Origin: Hydractinia symbiolongicarpus
Taxonomy: Eukaryota; Cnidaria; Hydrozoa; Anthoathecata; Hydractiniidae
Direction of reading: 5' to 3'
Length of the DNA stretch: 64,000 nt
Assembly: GCF_029227915.1 (NCBI RefSeq)
Contig: NC_079883.1
Coordinates: 26,848,001-26,912,000 of the forward strand
Part shown: in pieces, positions 63,864-64,000 of the stretch
Layout of the letters: each line of letters opens with the position of its first letter
Numbering within the stretch: position 1 is the stretch's first letter
The notes under the pieces: model-generated
What the model was told of the DNA's origin: nothing
Database searches by the model: none
Seen by the model: only the letters and a program-made list of their open reading frames with translations
Translations under genes and position numbers: made by a program

Positions 63864-64000
63864 CTACACGTAAAAAAAACATACAAATCTGAAGAAATTT
63901 AAAGTCAATTATATAAAGTTCAGTAATTATTTCACATTTTTAATCAAAACATTTTGCAAAACATTAAGATAAAAGAAGTATTCGTAAGAAATGTTCATAG

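Overview
The window is animal nuclear DNA. The genes are split by short AT-rich introns with GT..AG borders, and the best-recognised one is talin, an integrin adaptor. High AT content, a TTAGGG-type telomere-like repeat, a tRNA-derived SINE and many small inverted-repeat transposons fit an invertebrate; I infer a cnidarian (possibly hydrozoan), but the sequence alone does not prove this.

Layout. 118-16271 (-): 37 phase-consistent coding exons of talin, from the start codon through the FERM head and most of the helical rod (1863 codons); the C-terminal actin-binding part lies beyond the left edge. Its long intron 2 and intron 1 carry plus-strand exon-like segments that may be a nested gene or pseudogenes. 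21610-24792 (+): a four-exon, 175-residue MARVEL-type four-helix membrane protein whose last intron holds a 38-bp minisatellite interrupted by a SINE. 28166-31663 (+): one uninterrupted 1165-residue ORF for a charged, probably disordered protein I do not recognise. 35081-39261 (+): a calmodulin/troponin-C-like protein with four EF-hands in six exons. 40129-48448 (-): a 15-exon secreted protein with an N-terminal cysteine-rich box and fibronectin-III-like segments, resembling anosmin, with a possible GPI-type tail; its introns carry a second SINE, a foldback element and a telomere-like repeat. 51431-52186 (-): a secreted protein of three four-cysteine modules joined by threonine-rich linkers. 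53585-56780 (-): a three-exon protein with a SUMO-type motif, a coiled coil and a heptapeptide repeat region. 63340-63863 (-): the last two exons of a gene that starts beyond the right edge.

Gaps hold mobile and repetitive DNA: a 1.07-kb non-autonomous DNA transposon with 8-bp target duplications at 57286-58354, a 663-bp foldback element at 45782-46444, and a dispersed family of short palindromic elements with the core CTCGTCCCCAGGG.

The genes do not form one pathway. Talin (adhesion to the cytoskeleton), the EF-hand protein (calcium signalling) and the secreted modular proteins (matrix or surface) are an ordinary mix of neighbouring animal genes. I found no wholly new molecular system. The most notable points are the plus-strand exons inside talin, the orphan 1165-residue protein, the duplicated secreted modules and the transposon structures.
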